Source of the DNA: Nitrospira tepida
GTDB taxonomy: Bacteria > Nitrospirota > Nitrospiria > Nitrospirales > Nitrospiraceae
Length of the DNA stretch: 64,000 bases
Reading direction: 5' to 3'
Assembly: GCF_947241125.1 (NCBI RefSeq)
Contig: NZ_OX365700.1
Coordinates: forward strand, 2,078,001-2,142,000
Part shown: piece after piece, positions 1 to 7,958 of the stretch
How the letters are laid out: each line of letters opens with the position of its first letter
Position numbering within the stretch: the first letter of the stretch is position 1
The notes under the pieces: model-generated
Seen by the model: the letters and a program-made list of their open reading frames with translations, nothing else
The model's database searches: none
What the model was told of the DNA's origin: nothing
Position numbers and translations under genes: made by a program

Positions 1-1
1 C

Positions 2-256
2 GGTGGCCGGGTGATGATGAAGTTGACGGCGCGGCGCCAGGTCCTCCGCGATCGCGTGATGTCTCTCCCGAAACGATGGTTCTATTTCCGCACGTACGGG
101 CAGACGTACAAGGGCCAGACCTTGGATACGACGCCGCTCTACGTAAATGTGAAGTTCCCCGTCGTCAGTCCCCTAAGGTCAGTCGAGTCCCCGGCGCCTG
201 CCCCAGATGCCACCAAGGACGGTCCGGCTCAGGCACCGCCGCTCTCATCCGCGTGA
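2..256 (+). CDS. 3' end of an unrecognised gene (partial at window edge)
   Basis: The frame is open from the first base of the window to a TGA at 254-256, so this is probably the C-terminal part of a protein that begins upstream. The visible residues are basic and aromatic at first (KRWFYFRTYGQTYKGQ), followed by a Pro/Ala-rich tail. I recognise no family. A GTG at 11 or ATGs at 14 and 17 could also serve as starts of a short protein. It is convergent with the leftward genes that follow. The 257-354 stretch between them shows nothing clear. Confidence 0.4.
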   Translation, partial: GGRVMMKLTARRQVLRDRVMSLPKRWFYFRTYGQTYKGQTLDTTPLYVNVKFPVVSPLRSVESPAPAPDATKDGPAQAPPLSSA

Positions 257-354
257 TGGCGGACCGGTGGACTCGCTGTATTCCTACTGTCCCGTGCTGC
301 TGTTCTCCTGATCCCTTGGGGGACTGCCACAGGCTGTGAATTTAGGGTTTCTGC

Positions 355-939
355 TCAGCCAGGATGGCGAATCCGTCGGTGTCTGCCCTTCGCCTCAGGA
401 ATCGTGTCCGGCCGTGAGAGTTCGTGAAGGAGATCAGGTTTGTGGTGATCCATGTTGTCTCTCGACAGGGATGAACTGGGTGATGGCGTCCTCTGACGTT
501 GCTGCGGCTCCCCACTGACCGGCTCGCCGTTCCAATCGCTCCGTACTTTATCGAAGACCCAACCTCCCTTCCCAAGGTCCTCGACCGCGAGCCGGCCGGC
601 GAGATAGTTTCCGACTCGAATCACGTCATCCAATTCGTCCGCGAACGCGACCAGGATCAGGGTCCCGGAGGGGGCGACGAGGAAGAACGCGCGGCTGTCG
701 CGCTCTTTCGTCCGTCCGCGGTGTGCCTCGATGATGTCCCCGACCGACGCGGTGAACGTTCCGCTGACCTCCGCATGAAACCGGCCTTTTGGCTTCCGTT
801 CGAGCGGCGCGTGTTCTCGATGGATCTTCTGTTGGGTGAAGTCCCAGGTGACACGAGCGACAAACGCGGGATCCTTCCTGAAGACGGTCGCGTGGAAGGT
901 GAACGCGAATCGCGTCGGGCTCTTGCCTGGGGCGGTCAT
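355..939 (-). CDS. hypothetical protein
   Basis: An open frame of about 194 residues starting MTAPGKSPTRFAFTFHATVF. I chose the ATG at 939 because the longer frame upstream is low-complexity and a weak GA-rich ribosome site (CAGGA) lies just before this ATG. The N-terminal 130 residues have the alternating hydrophobic pattern of a beta-rich fold (FAFTFHATVF, FHAEVSGTF, RAFFLVAPSGTLILVAF). The C-terminal quarter is charged and probably disordered. No family is recognised. It is the last gene of the leftward maintenance block, downstream of the MarR-like gene. Confidence 0.5.
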   Translation of the reverse strand: MTAPGKSPTRFAFTFHATVFRKDPAFVARVTWDFTQQKIHREHAPLERKPKGRFHAEVSGTFTASVGDIIEAHRGRTKERDSRAFFLVAPSGTLILVAFADELDDVIRVGNYLAGRLAVEDLGKGGWVFDKVRSDWNGEPVSGEPQQRQRTPSPSSSLSRDNMDHHKPDLLHELSRPDTIPEAKGRHRRIRHPG

Positions 940-1108
940 CGGTCCTGCTCCGAGGAGCAGGCGAGTCGTGTCCCCGAGCAGAGTAGGCGGGCGATCATGG
1001 CAATCTGCGTCCAATCTACCCATGTATTACAGCCCGACGGCAGTTGGAGCGGCACTCAACGAACGCGCTGCACGAGAGGATGGCGCCGGGCTCCGACAGA
1101 ACGAGTGG

Positions 1109-1828
1109 TTAGATGATGGGACCGCGCGGCAAAGGGTCGGAGTCGGAATGTTCAGGGCAGTCGATCTGCAGGTCCCGGTCACCGAATGGGGCATCGACGA
1201 AGGCGCAATGGTGCGGCTTCTCCGGATTCTCCGGATATTGCCTGGGCCGGAAGTGCCGGCAGGTGATGCACATCTGGCTGGTGGGGATCTGCTTGGCCTC
1301 CTGAAGCTGCAGGAGGGTATGGAGCAGGTGGGCGTACAATTCCTCCTGGGTGGCAGGACTGAGTGATTCAAGGACGGAGTTGAGCACATGGGGCCATTGG
1401 AGGAGGCGATGGGCGGCGAGCGCTCCGGCTGGTTCAAGCGTCAGCAGCACGTCTTTTGAGGGAAGATCGGTGGTCTGCACGTGAATGAGATCCTTGGTGA
1501 CGAGCTGGTGAATGGCTTCGTCGAGGCTCGGGCAGCACACATCGAGCGCGCGCACGAGGCTGCTCCGGAACATGCTGTGGAGCTGCGAGGCGAGCAGCAA
1601 CGTGAGGATGTGTTGTTCAATCAGCGAAGAGGGGCAGGATGCGGGTTCTTTGGCGACCTGGTTATAGAAGCTGATCTTGGTGAGGGCCACACGGATGCGC
1701 TGCAGGAGCGTGGCCTTCGCCAGCGTGGCATTGCCGACACCGTGGCAGGGAGAGAGCGTTGATGTGTCAAGACAGTCCATCGAGCAACGTGGCTCTGGGT
1801 CAGGGTTTACACAGTTGTGATGGTGCAT
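1109..1828 (-). CDS. MarR-like winged-helix transcriptional regulator with Cys-rich tail
   Basis: The protein has a helical winged-helix core (residues about 50-150 include LEQHILTLLLASQLHSM and a recognition-helix/wing stretch ending LTLEPAGALAAHRLLQW) and a C-terminal tail rich in Cys and His (CITCRHFRP, PHHCAFVDAPFGD, IDCPEH). As I recall, this tail occurs in a subgroup of MarR proteins and could bind a metal or sense redox state; that role is inference. The start is uncertain. ATG 1828 is preferred because the palindromic operator at 1862-1901 lies upstream of it, but ATG 1780 is possible and neither has a strong ribosome site. It probably represses its own promoter. Confidence 0.65.
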   Translation of the reverse strand: MHHHNCVNPDPEPRCSMDCLDTSTLSPCHGVGNATLAKATLLQRIRVALTKISFYNQVAKEPASCPSSLIEQHILTLLLASQLHSMFRSSLVRALDVCCPSLDEAIHQLVTKDLIHVQTTDLPSKDVLLTLEPAGALAAHRLLQWPHVLNSVLESLSPATQEELYAHLLHTLLQLQEAKQIPTSQMCITCRHFRPRQYPENPEKPHHCAFVDAPFGDRDLQIDCPEHSDSDPLPRGPII

Positions 1829-1861
1829 GGCTTTTATACCAGCAAGACGACCCTTCGCACA

Positions 1862-1901
1862 CCTAGCCATTCGTAGGGGGCAGCCTAGCCACTTGGCTAG
1901 G
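1862..1901. promoter_or_regulatory. palindromic operator of the MarR-like gene
   Basis: A perfect 8-2-8 inverted repeat, CCTAGCCA-CT-TGGCTAGG, spans 1884-1901. A third identical half-site CCTAGCCA lies at 1862-1869, exactly 22 bp (two helical turns) away. The cluster sits immediately upstream of the leftward MarR-like gene and downstream of the ParB-like gene's stop. Position and symmetry fit an autoregulatory MarR operator. Confidence 0.6.
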
Positions 1902-1939
1902 TCCGGAAGCCCTCTGTCAGCAATGGCTTCAACGGTTGC

Positions 1940-3154
1940 TCACCCCTCCAGTGATTTGCCTCTCTCCCTTGGCCGCCCGGTGTTCAGTTTGGAGGCACCG
2001 TCCCCAACCACGCTGAGTGTGGGCGTCCCGTTCCCGAGTGGATGAGCATCCCGTCCCCTGTGGGAGGCCGCCGAAACGGCCTCCTGCACCAGTCCGAGCT
2101 GTTGCTCCACTTTGCGCAGGCTTTTTGCCGCCTGGTCCGGGGTTCCGGGACTCCAGGTCGTGATCGTCTTGGCATAGACGGCCAAGGTGGCAAGGATCTG
2201 ACTGGCGCAATCGAGTCCGTTGGACAGGAGTTCGGGGCCGGGGCTGTGGCGGAGCGAGTCCTGGAATCGGTCGACCGCCTGCTGCTGTTGGAGCGCAGCA
2301 GCTTTGACCTCTGCCTCCATGGCTTTGATCCGGTTGCGTTCCTGCTGGAGTTGCTCTTCCAGGGTCTCCTTGTCCTTGTGAGCCGCTTGCAGCTGCTTGG
2401 AGAGGTCCTCCAGTCGTTGTCGGAAATCCTCAAGCTCGGTCTGGAAACGGCTCTGCACAGCCTGATCGACGGTCGCGTTGGTTGCCTTCTGTTTCGAGGT
2501 CAGGGTCGTGGCGAGGGACTTCGCCTGCTTGAGGGTCTGTTGGAGTGCGGTGATCTGGTTGTTGAGGGACTGGATCTGGAGCTGTTTCTCCTGGAGTTGC
2601 TGGCGGAGATCGTGAATCAACGAGCTCTGCTCGGCAGCCGGGGCGACTGGGGCCCCGGAGCTGCTGTGAGCGGTGAGCCGTTGCTGAAGCTCCGTGAGAT
2701 AGGCGCGCTGCCGTTCGGGCGAGGCGGCCGCGAGGGTCAACTTGATCTCGCCGGGAAGATACGGAATCAGGCCCTGCAGTTCCGGGATGAGGCTTTGGAG
2801 GACCTTGCGTTTCCACTCGGCCTCGCACTGCCGAAGGCGTTCCTGGTCGTGGGGTGACAGGTGGCGGCGATGGACGTTGTCGAACAGGGCGGCGATCTTT
2901 TCTTCCAGCGTGGTGGCGATGCTGCACGGCACCTCGCCGTACTTGGCTCGGATGGCTGCCTCGTAGCGATGGTGACCGGAGAGAATCGTGTACCGGTCAC
3001 CGGTCCGCTCGACGATCAGGTGGCAGAGGATGCCGACTTCCGCGACACTCCGGCAGAGGTCGTCGAAGTCGGGGTCAGCGAGCGGGGGAAACAGGTCTTT
3101 GTACTCCGGGTTCACGATCAGCTGGTTGACTGGGATCATGACAGAGGGTTGCAT
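1940..3154 (-). CDS. ParB-like N-terminal domain protein with long coiled coil
   Basis: Residues 1-100 match the ParB/Srx fold: an IPVNQLIVNPEY start, a region that in ParB selects effectors, and the signature GHHRYEAA at about 60-67 (ParB box II, which in true ParB binds CTP). An alpha-helical segment follows with HLSPHDQERLRQCEAEW. Residues about 185-310 are a long Gln/Lys/Glu-rich coiled coil. No clear HTH was seen, so this is not a standard chromosomal ParB. It lies in a leftward block behind a sigma-like gene and overlaps the preceding gene by about 80 bp; an internal ATG at 3139 would shorten the overlap. A role in segregation or in regulating the element is inferred. Confidence 0.7.
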   Translation of the reverse strand: MQPSVMIPVNQLIVNPEYKDLFPPLADPDFDDLCRSVAEVGILCHLIVERTGDRYTILSGHHRYEAAIRAKYGEVPCSIATTLEEKIAALFDNVHRRHLSPHDQERLRQCEAEWKRKVLQSLIPELQGLIPYLPGEIKLTLAAASPERQRAYLTELQQRLTAHSSSGAPVAPAAEQSSLIHDLRQQLQEKQLQIQSLNNQITALQQTLKQAKSLATTLTSKQKATNATVDQAVQSRFQTELEDFRQRLEDLSKQLQAAHKDKETLEEQLQQERNRIKAMEAEVKAAALQQQQAVDRFQDSLRHSPGPELLSNGLDCASQILATLAVYAKTITTWSPGTPDQAAKSLRKVEQQLGLVQEAVSAASHRGRDAHPLGNGTPTLSVVGDGASKLNTGRPRERGKSLEG

Positions 3155-3698
3155 ACAGTCCTCGCAGTTTGATGGTTCCGACTGCTTTCCGAACAGCCTG
3201 ATAGTGGATGGAGAAGCCTTCCCGCAGGAAGTGCCGATGGATGTCTGTCGACCTCAGCCGGGGGTTGGTCCCGAGCAAGGCGCGAATGGTGTGGATCAAC
3301 GTGTCGTCGGAGATGTCCTTGCGGACGAGTTGGCGAGTTCGGACGAAGTCCTGGGCATCCGGCGACAGAAAACTGAGAGGGATAGCGTAGCGGCGCCCGT
3401 TGCGCCCGCCCCGGCCGCGGGTCCGGAGGAGATACCATCGCTCTGGCGCGTGGCAAAGCAGAACCTGGAGGGCGGGCGGAAGATGGGTGCGAGGCAGGGG
3501 GAGCCAGAGGCGGAGTTGCTGGGTGCTATGCGTGATGTGGAACCGCGTCAGCACCTGGCGGAAGGCGGGCAGTGAGATGTACGGGACCTCCCCGAGCGCG
3601 TCGATTCGCGGGCAGGTCAGGCCATGGGCGATCCCAAGCTCTCGGGCCAGCGCGTGGAACTCCTGCTTTGAGGTGTTAACGAGCAGGCTGGTCTTCAC
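3075..3698 (-). CDS. unrecognised protein with HTH-like C-terminal segment
   Basis: The first 70 codons of the longer open frame are Ser/Arg/Thr-rich and overlap the upstream gene. I therefore start at GTG 3698, which overlaps the upstream stop by 23 bp and suggests translational coupling. The 207-residue product has a basic centre (RTRGRGGRNGRRYAIPLSFL) and a helical segment, LRSTDIHRHFLREGFSIHY, resembling a DNA-binding helix pair. I do not recognise the family. The 3' end overlaps the ParB-like gene's start by about 80 bp. The conserved order of these genes suggests a shared maintenance or regulatory role. Confidence 0.55.
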   Translation of the reverse strand: MKTSLLVNTSKQEFHALARELGIAHGLTCPRIDALGEVPYISLPAFRQVLTRFHITHSTQQLRLWLPLPRTHLPPALQVLLCHAPERWYLLRTRGRGGRNGRRYAIPLSFLSPDAQDFVRTRQLVRKDISDDTLIHTIRALLGTNPRLRSTDIHRHFLREGFSIHYQAVRKAVGTIKLRGLYATLCHDPSQPADREPGVQRPVSPAR

Positions 3699-4278
3699 TG
3701 AATCGCTCCGAGTGCGGTGCGTCCATCCATGCCGGGATCGAGTCGCCGACGTCCGGGGATGAGACATCGATCTTGTGGACGTCATCGTCGAGCCCATCCT
3801 GTGAGCCGGGTGCGTCCCGAGAATCCTCGCTGGCCTCGTCTTGCGCATCCTGGAACGAGGGCTCGTGGAATCGCTCGATGCGAGAGAGGATGGTGGTGCG
3901 GTAGCCAAGCTGCTGGAATTCTCGCTTCCGTTTTTCGTAGGTCGAGTATTCGATGAATTTGAGGAAGGTGCCGCTGGGATCCTCGACGAGCACGATTTTG
4001 TCCCTGCCCGGAACGAGCCGGTGGAACTCCTTTTGGAGGAATCGGTAGATATAGCTGCTCAGTTGGCAGTGTGCCCCTTTGGTGAAGTCGTAGTTCGCCA
4101 GGCCCTCAACGAAGGCGATGAACGATTGTTGTTTGAGATCTTCTCGGCTGACGGCCGGATCGAGGCAGTGGTAGCGGTCGATGACCGCCTCGATGAGTCT
4201 GTCGTGCTTCTGCCAAAGTTCGAAGATGGCGTTCTGAGGATTGGCGAGGTGCAACGAAGCGTTTGAAGGCACGAACAT
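3676..4278 (-). CDS. sigma-70 region 2-like protein
   Basis: Residues about 20-90 resemble sigma region 2: a helix beginning LWQKHDRLIEAVIDRY, then DLKQQSFIAFVEGLANYDFT, then LSSYIYRFLQKEFHRL. This corresponds to the 'DLxQEGxxGLxxAxxxFD...Fs.YA...I' pattern of that region. No region 4 HTH is visible. The C-terminal 70 residues are acidic and disordered (many D, E and S). It could be a small divergent sigma factor, or a sigma-like regulator that binds core RNA polymerase. It is first in the leftward block, with an AAAGGGA ribosome site 8-9 nt upstream of ATG 4278. Function is inferred from the fold pattern only. Confidence 0.55.
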   Translation of the reverse strand: MFVPSNASLHLANPQNAIFELWQKHDRLIEAVIDRYHCLDPAVSREDLKQQSFIAFVEGLANYDFTKGAHCQLSSYIYRFLQKEFHRLVPGRDKIVLVEDPSGTFLKFIEYSTYEKRKREFQQLGYRTTILSRIERFHEPSFQDAQDEASEDSRDAPGSQDGLDDDVHKIDVSSPDVGDSIPAWMDAPHSERFSEDQPAR

Positions 4279-4622
4279 GATGATCCCTTTCCCTTAGGTA
4301 GATGAACAAGGTGACAGACATGAACAGCGAGATAAACTGAGGAGACTTGATCGAAAGGAAGACTGGTACCTCTACGCAGAATGTTTCAATTCTCGGTGGA
4401 GAAACACGGATGGCTTCTGGTCCCATGGAGAAGGGCTGGCAGACGGCGAGGAAGGTTGGCGTGCTGGAGGAACGTGGGTTCTGGAGACTGAGCTCGGACG
4501 AATTCGGATGGAGCCGTACCGATGACTGGATGAGCCCGCACGAATGAATCGGAACACGGTGGGTCGAGCGAGAGTGCGCGTGTGTAGATTCCTGAAAGTT
4601 CATGTTGACTACGCTTAAAGCG

Positions 4623-4639
4623 AACTCCAGCCTGGAGTT
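4623..4639. promoter_or_regulatory. perfect 8-1-8 palindrome, candidate operator
   Basis: AACTCCAG-C-CTGGAGTT is a perfect inverted repeat with a single central base. No T-tract follows, so an operator is more likely than a terminator. It lies in the divergent region and could be the binding site of the XRE protein encoded at 4858 or of another dimeric regulator. Confidence 0.45.
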
Positions 4640-4796
4640 GAAGCGGTATTGTATGTAAACTAGTTAACAGATATCAAGAGGGATACGAACCACAGTAACG
4701 TGTCGTCTCCTGAGTAATACAGATTCAGGTATAATGATTGTAAGTTATTGAAAATACACAATATGTAAAATTGATGGTATTTTGAGATAGCCTGTC

Positions 4797-4825
4797 TTTA
4801 CACGGATGACAAACTTTGTTATACG
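4797..4825 (+). promoter_or_regulatory. candidate sigma-70 promoter of the XRE gene
   Basis: A -35 TTTACA (4797-4802), a 17-bp spacer and a -10 TATACG (4820-4825) would start transcription near 4832, about 25 nt before the ATG. A ribosome site AAGGAG lies at 4847-4852. Confidence 0.5.
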
Positions 4826-4857
4826 TCTATCCGTTGGTATATAGATAAGGAGTCAGG

Positions 4858-5535
4858 ATGGCTGAGACGGCCCTGTGGAATTTGATTCGCGAGGTGCGGA
4901 CGCGGGCGGGATTGAACCCGAGAGAGTTGGCTCGCCAGCTCAAGATGTCTCCGGCGCACCTGTACCAGATCGAGGATGAACAGAGCGGGGCATTGCCGAG
5001 CGATGAAACGCTGCGGGCCATCGCACGGGTCTGTTGTGCGGATCTTCAGGAGCGGGCAGCGGTGACGCATAGCCTCCTCCTGGCGCGTGCGCGATTGATC
5101 GTCTCTCCTGAAGTGGCGGCCCATCTTTCGCCTCGAGGGGAAGAGAACATGCCGGAGGAGTTCCAACGGCGGGTTCAGGCTGATCTCAAAGGACGATCGG
5201 AAACCGAAATCAGATTCTTGGATGCGCAGTTGGGCTTCAATGGGCGGCTTGGGTTGGTGGCGGCAGGGCTCGCGGGCTTGACGAAGAGTGAGGTGAGAGC
5301 CTTGGCTGTGGCATTAGACCAGCCGGTCGAGGATTATCTGGTTGCTGCGGGATATCTCCCGGATTGGATGCTGCCGCTGGTGAGAAAAGAGGAGGGGGAG
5401 GTTGGGCTGTTCGATGCGCTCCGGAACATTTCAGGGAAGGCCTTGGGGGAACTCGCCAGTGTCCTGCCGCCCGCTTGGATGAAGTTGGTTCAGGGGTTGC
5501 AGGCTGCCAAGATCGAGGTCGGAGAGAAAAAATAA
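4858..5535 (+). CDS. XRE-family helix-turn-helix regulator
   Basis: Residues about 5-60 form a Cro/C1-type HTH: LIREVRTRAGLNPRELARQL, then the recognition helix region SPAHLYQIEDEQSGALPSDE, then LRAIARV. The remaining 160 residues are helical and unassigned. Residues 125-170 contain a second weakly HTH-like helical repeat (GLTKSEVRALAVALDQPVED), which may be another XRE-like unit used for dimerisation. ATG 4858 has a good ribosome site. It is expressed away from the maintenance block and probably controls the divergent promoters. A hairpin terminator follows. Confidence 0.75.
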   Translation: MAETALWNLIREVRTRAGLNPRELARQLKMSPAHLYQIEDEQSGALPSDETLRAIARVCCADLQERAAVTHSLLLARARLIVSPEVAAHLSPRGEENMPEEFQRRVQADLKGRSETEIRFLDAQLGFNGRLGLVAAGLAGLTKSEVRALAVALDQPVEDYLVAAGYLPDWMLPLVRKEEGEVGLFDALRNISGKALGELASVLPPAWMKLVQGLQAAKIEVGEKK

Positions 5536-5554
5536 GCCGGGTTTGCAATGAAGC

Positions 5555-5592
5555 GGGCTGACGGGAGTGAGATCCTGTCAGCCCTTCGTATT
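5555..5592 (+). terminator. intrinsic terminator-like hairpin
   Basis: GGGCTGACGGG (5555-5565) pairs with CCTGTCAGCCC (5574-5584) over a short loop, followed by a weak T-rich run (TTCGTATTTT). It lies 20 bp after the XRE gene's stop. The following 210 bp to vapC show no gene. Confidence 0.6.
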
Positions 5593-5802
5593 TTCAGGCC
5601 CTGCGGTCTGTCGCATGGAAGTGCCTGCCGTATCGTTGATCCTTCAACGGCACTGGCGGTGTGAAATGCGAAGCGGTCTGAGCCACTGGAGGACGGCGGC
5701 CTTTCGTTCGAGGGAAAACTTGCCGACACGACCATCTTGACTGGTGACGCTTCGGCGGCTGCGACATGCGCGATCATGGATCGCGCGCATCAGAACTTGT
5801 GT

Positions 5803-6216
5803 TTAGGACCTCGCGAGGTACTGCGTCCAATCGAGGGTCTGCAACTGAAGCGCCGGATGCATGGCTTCGAAATCGGCGTCGCAATGGATCAAGGTGACGC
5901 GGTGCTCCAGCGCGACCGTGGCGATGAGACAATCCGCAGCCGTGGGCGACACTCCGTGTTTTCTTAGCCGCCCCGCATTCTGCCAGGCTTTTTCCCACCA
6001 GGCCACCTCGAACGGAAGGCGTATGACTGGAGCAAACCACTGCAGCAAGGTGTCCGGATGTTCGGACTTCGTGAGGCCCGTCATCAGTTCGAGCAGAATC
6101 CACTCGGTGAGCGCGGTGTCCCCGCTGAGGATCAACGGCTTGAGTCGTGCACGGACTTCGGGATGACCGGCTGGACGCAGGGCATGGATCCACACGGACG
6201 TGTCAACGAGATACAT
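5803..6216 (-). CDS. vapC: VapC-type PIN-domain toxin ribonuclease
   Basis: A 137-residue PIN domain. The N-terminus MYLVDTSVWIHAL carries the first catalytic Asp (D5). The second acidic residue is in LTEWILLELM (E about 38). The third cluster is SPTAADCLIATVALEH (D about 95), and the last is IHCDADFEAM (D about 114-116). VapC toxins cleave tRNA or rRNA when released from VapB. The start overlaps the vapB 3' end by 14 bp, so the two are translationally coupled. Length and motif spacing are normal, so it is probably functional and may act as an addiction module for the element. Confidence 0.9.
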   Translation of the reverse strand: MYLVDTSVWIHALRPAGHPEVRARLKPLILSGDTALTEWILLELMTGLTKSEHPDTLLQWFAPVIRLPFEVAWWEKAWQNAGRLRKHGVSPTAADCLIATVALEHRVTLIHCDADFEAMHPALQLQTLDWTQYLARS

Positions 6217-6424
6217 GCGGGGTCCGTTTGCGGCGTTGCTGTCGAAGCTGCTCGGGCGTCAGGTCGAGGGGAATCGTCCCGAGCGCATCCGCGAGTTTCT
6301 GTAACTGACCCTGGCGGATGACCGTTCGGAGACTGGCTTCGACGGTTCCTTTGATGGTATCCGTGCCAAGCGCCTTCTGAGCCTGTCGCAGGAGATGCTG
6401 ATCGATTTCGATAGTGGTCTTCAT
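6203..6424 (-). CDS. vapB: VapB-type antitoxin
   Basis: A 73-residue protein beginning MKTTIEIDQHLLRQAQKALG, the short strand-helix-helix pattern of the VapB (DUF2191-like) antitoxin family, with a basic C-terminal tail (RQQRRKRTPH). It should neutralise the VapC toxin and repress the shared promoter. It precedes and overlaps vapC, the usual antitoxin-first order. A near-consensus promoter lies at 6463-6491. Confidence 0.85.
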   Translation of the reverse strand: MKTTIEIDQHLLRQAQKALGTDTIKGTVEASLRTVIRQGQLQKLADALGTIPLDLTPEQLRQQRRKRTPHVSR

Positions 6425-6462
6425 GTCATCCTCTGCCCCTATGATTTCAGATTTATGGCTAT

Positions 6463-6491
6463 ATCATACTGGAAAACAATATGGGCGTCAA
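6463..6491 (-). promoter_or_regulatory. vapBC promoter
   Basis: On the minus strand, a -35 TTGACG (6486-6491), a 17-bp spacer and a -10 TATGAT (6463-6468), close to the sigma-70 consensus, read into vapB. The surrounding AT-rich segment (ATATATAT near 6500) could hold the VapBC operator. Confidence 0.65.
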
Positions 6492-6606
6492 AACGATGTC
6501 CATATATATAGAATGACGTGAAGATGATGGGGCTGGCAACGATTGCCGCGACCTCAGCTGCGTTCATGCACTCAGTGTCCACGAGTTTGGTCGAGACACG
6601 GTCCTC

Positions 6607-7881
6607 TTAGAATTCAACTCCTTCCGTAGTGGGAAGGAAAGGGGGGACGCCTCCGCCATCGGCCACTGGGGCTTCACCGTCTGCTGCTTGATCGAATGCG
6701 GTCGCGTCGCCGCTCGTCTTGAATTGGACGCGGGTCAACGGGGTCAGGCGCTCGTTGGCCTTTAGCGTTGCGTTCGCGCGGGGTTCCAATACCTCAGACC
6801 GCGGACCCGAAAGTGCCGGCGCCGTGGCCGGAGCAGCGGCGTCGAAGAACGAATGGTCCTGCCGGTCGAGTCGGGAAATCAGTGCCGACGCCTCTTTCTT
6901 TGTCAGATGGTGGATCTTGGCGAGAATGAGGTCCTCGGCCAATCCCGCTTCCTTGGCTTTTCGCAGAATGCGCCGTTTCTGGGGCTCGGTCATCTGTGGC
7001 GCTGCCGGCGTGTCGGGAGCGGCAGAGGGGGGTGGATCGGCCTGTTCCAGTGGTCGTGCCGGAACGGAAATGGCCGACGGCTCAGATGTGGCGCTCTCGG
7101 CCTGATCAGAGCCGGGTCCGTTCAGGGATAATGCCTTCGGGAGGTCGTGTTCGAGGACTGTGGTGGCCTGTGGGTCGATGGCCGGATTGGTGTCCTCTGG
7201 TTCCTGGACGTCGATGGAACCCAGCTTGCTGAGGATCTCCGCGTTGAGCTTTTTCAACTCTTCGATGTCGGCGGCGGACCCGTCGAAGCGGAGGGCGAGC
7301 GGGTAATGGATGCGGGGCTGGCCCTTGTGGACCATGTGTCTGGGGACCCGGCGGAGTTTGAGCTGGATCATCGCAAACCGTCCGATGTGGGTATTCATCC
7401 AGTCGAAGTAGGAGTTGATGTCGATCATGCTGTTCGAGCTGCCGAGGTCGATCTGATACAGACCGGCCATGCTGATCCTGGGCAGCATGACGAGCAGCTG
7501 CGCGCGCTCCGAACACTCGCCTTTCTCGAGCAGTTCGCAGGGGCATTCGCGTGGCTCGAATCGGAAGGTGCGTTCGTCGAGGCGCTGGGCCTGTTTCTTG
7601 TTCCCGATGCATTTCAGCCCATGGGAGTTCCCGTACCATCGGAGGGATTGGGGAAAAATCAGCTCCGGATTGTTGGAAGGAAACATGACGTCCAGCTCGG
7701 TGGGTTTCTCCCCATAGAGTTCTTGGACCTCCTTGGGCACAACGAAGTAGGGGGTTTCGACGGGATAGCTGCCGCTCTTGCCGAGCGCTCGGATGCCCAG
7801 GCGAATCTTGCCGATGATCGGGTAGCGACGGCGGTTGGAGAGGCCGTTGATGCGCGTGAACGGAACGAAGGTCGTGGTCAT
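6607..7881 (-). CDS. recombination directionality factor (phage gp3-like) family protein
   Basis: The N-terminal 200 residues read IGKIRLGIRALGKSGSYPV, ETPYFVVPKEVQELYGEKPTE, LDVMFPSNN, LKCIGNKKQAQ, followed by a cluster C-P-C-E-L-x(4)-G-E-C. From memory, this resembles the family annotated 'recombination directionality factor-like', after phiC31-type gp3. That family controls serine-integrase direction, but many members on plasmids are uncharacterised. The C-terminal half is Pro/Ala-rich with one helical stretch (QKRRILRKAKEAGLAEDLIL), probably a separate small domain. It lies 77 bp downstream of the Cas4-like nuclease gene in the same direction. Confidence 0.55.
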   Translation of the reverse strand: MTTTFVPFTRINGLSNRRRYPIIGKIRLGIRALGKSGSYPVETPYFVVPKEVQELYGEKPTELDVMFPSNNPELIFPQSLRWYGNSHGLKCIGNKKQAQRLDERTFRFEPRECPCELLEKGECSERAQLLVMLPRISMAGLYQIDLGSSNSMIDINSYFDWMNTHIGRFAMIQLKLRRVPRHMVHKGQPRIHYPLALRFDGSAADIEELKKLNAEILSKLGSIDVQEPEDTNPAIDPQATTVLEHDLPKALSLNGPGSDQAESATSEPSAISVPARPLEQADPPPSAAPDTPAAPQMTEPQKRRILRKAKEAGLAEDLILAKIHHLTKKEASALISRLDRQDHSFFDAAAPATAPALSGPRSEVLEPRANATLKANERLTPLTRVQFKTSGDATAFDQAADGEAPVADGGGVPPFLPTTEGVEF

Positions 7882-7958
7882 GGCGATGTGCCTCCTTGTG
7901 ATGGACTTGGGACGAGCGATTAGGTGATGTTGGCGGGCGTTCGGCGGCCCTGCCTGGA

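Larger units (their letters stand above)
4279..4857. other. AT-rich divergent control region
   Basis: This 579-bp stretch without a convincing gene separates the leftward sigma-like gene from the rightward XRE gene. It is visibly AT-richer than its surroundings, especially after 4640, with runs such as TATTGTATGTAAAC and TTGAAAATACACAATATG. It holds the perfect palindrome at 4623-4639 and a sigma-70-type promoter at 4797-4825. The short open frames in it (for example 4347-4547) look non-coding. Confidence 0.6.

Noticed and set aside
355-3575. Long plus-strand frames opposite the maintenance block (for example 499-1116 and 2042-2857).
   Set aside because: They mirror minus-strand genes with clear domains and show the Leu/Arg/Gly-rich composition of GC-rich antisense frames.
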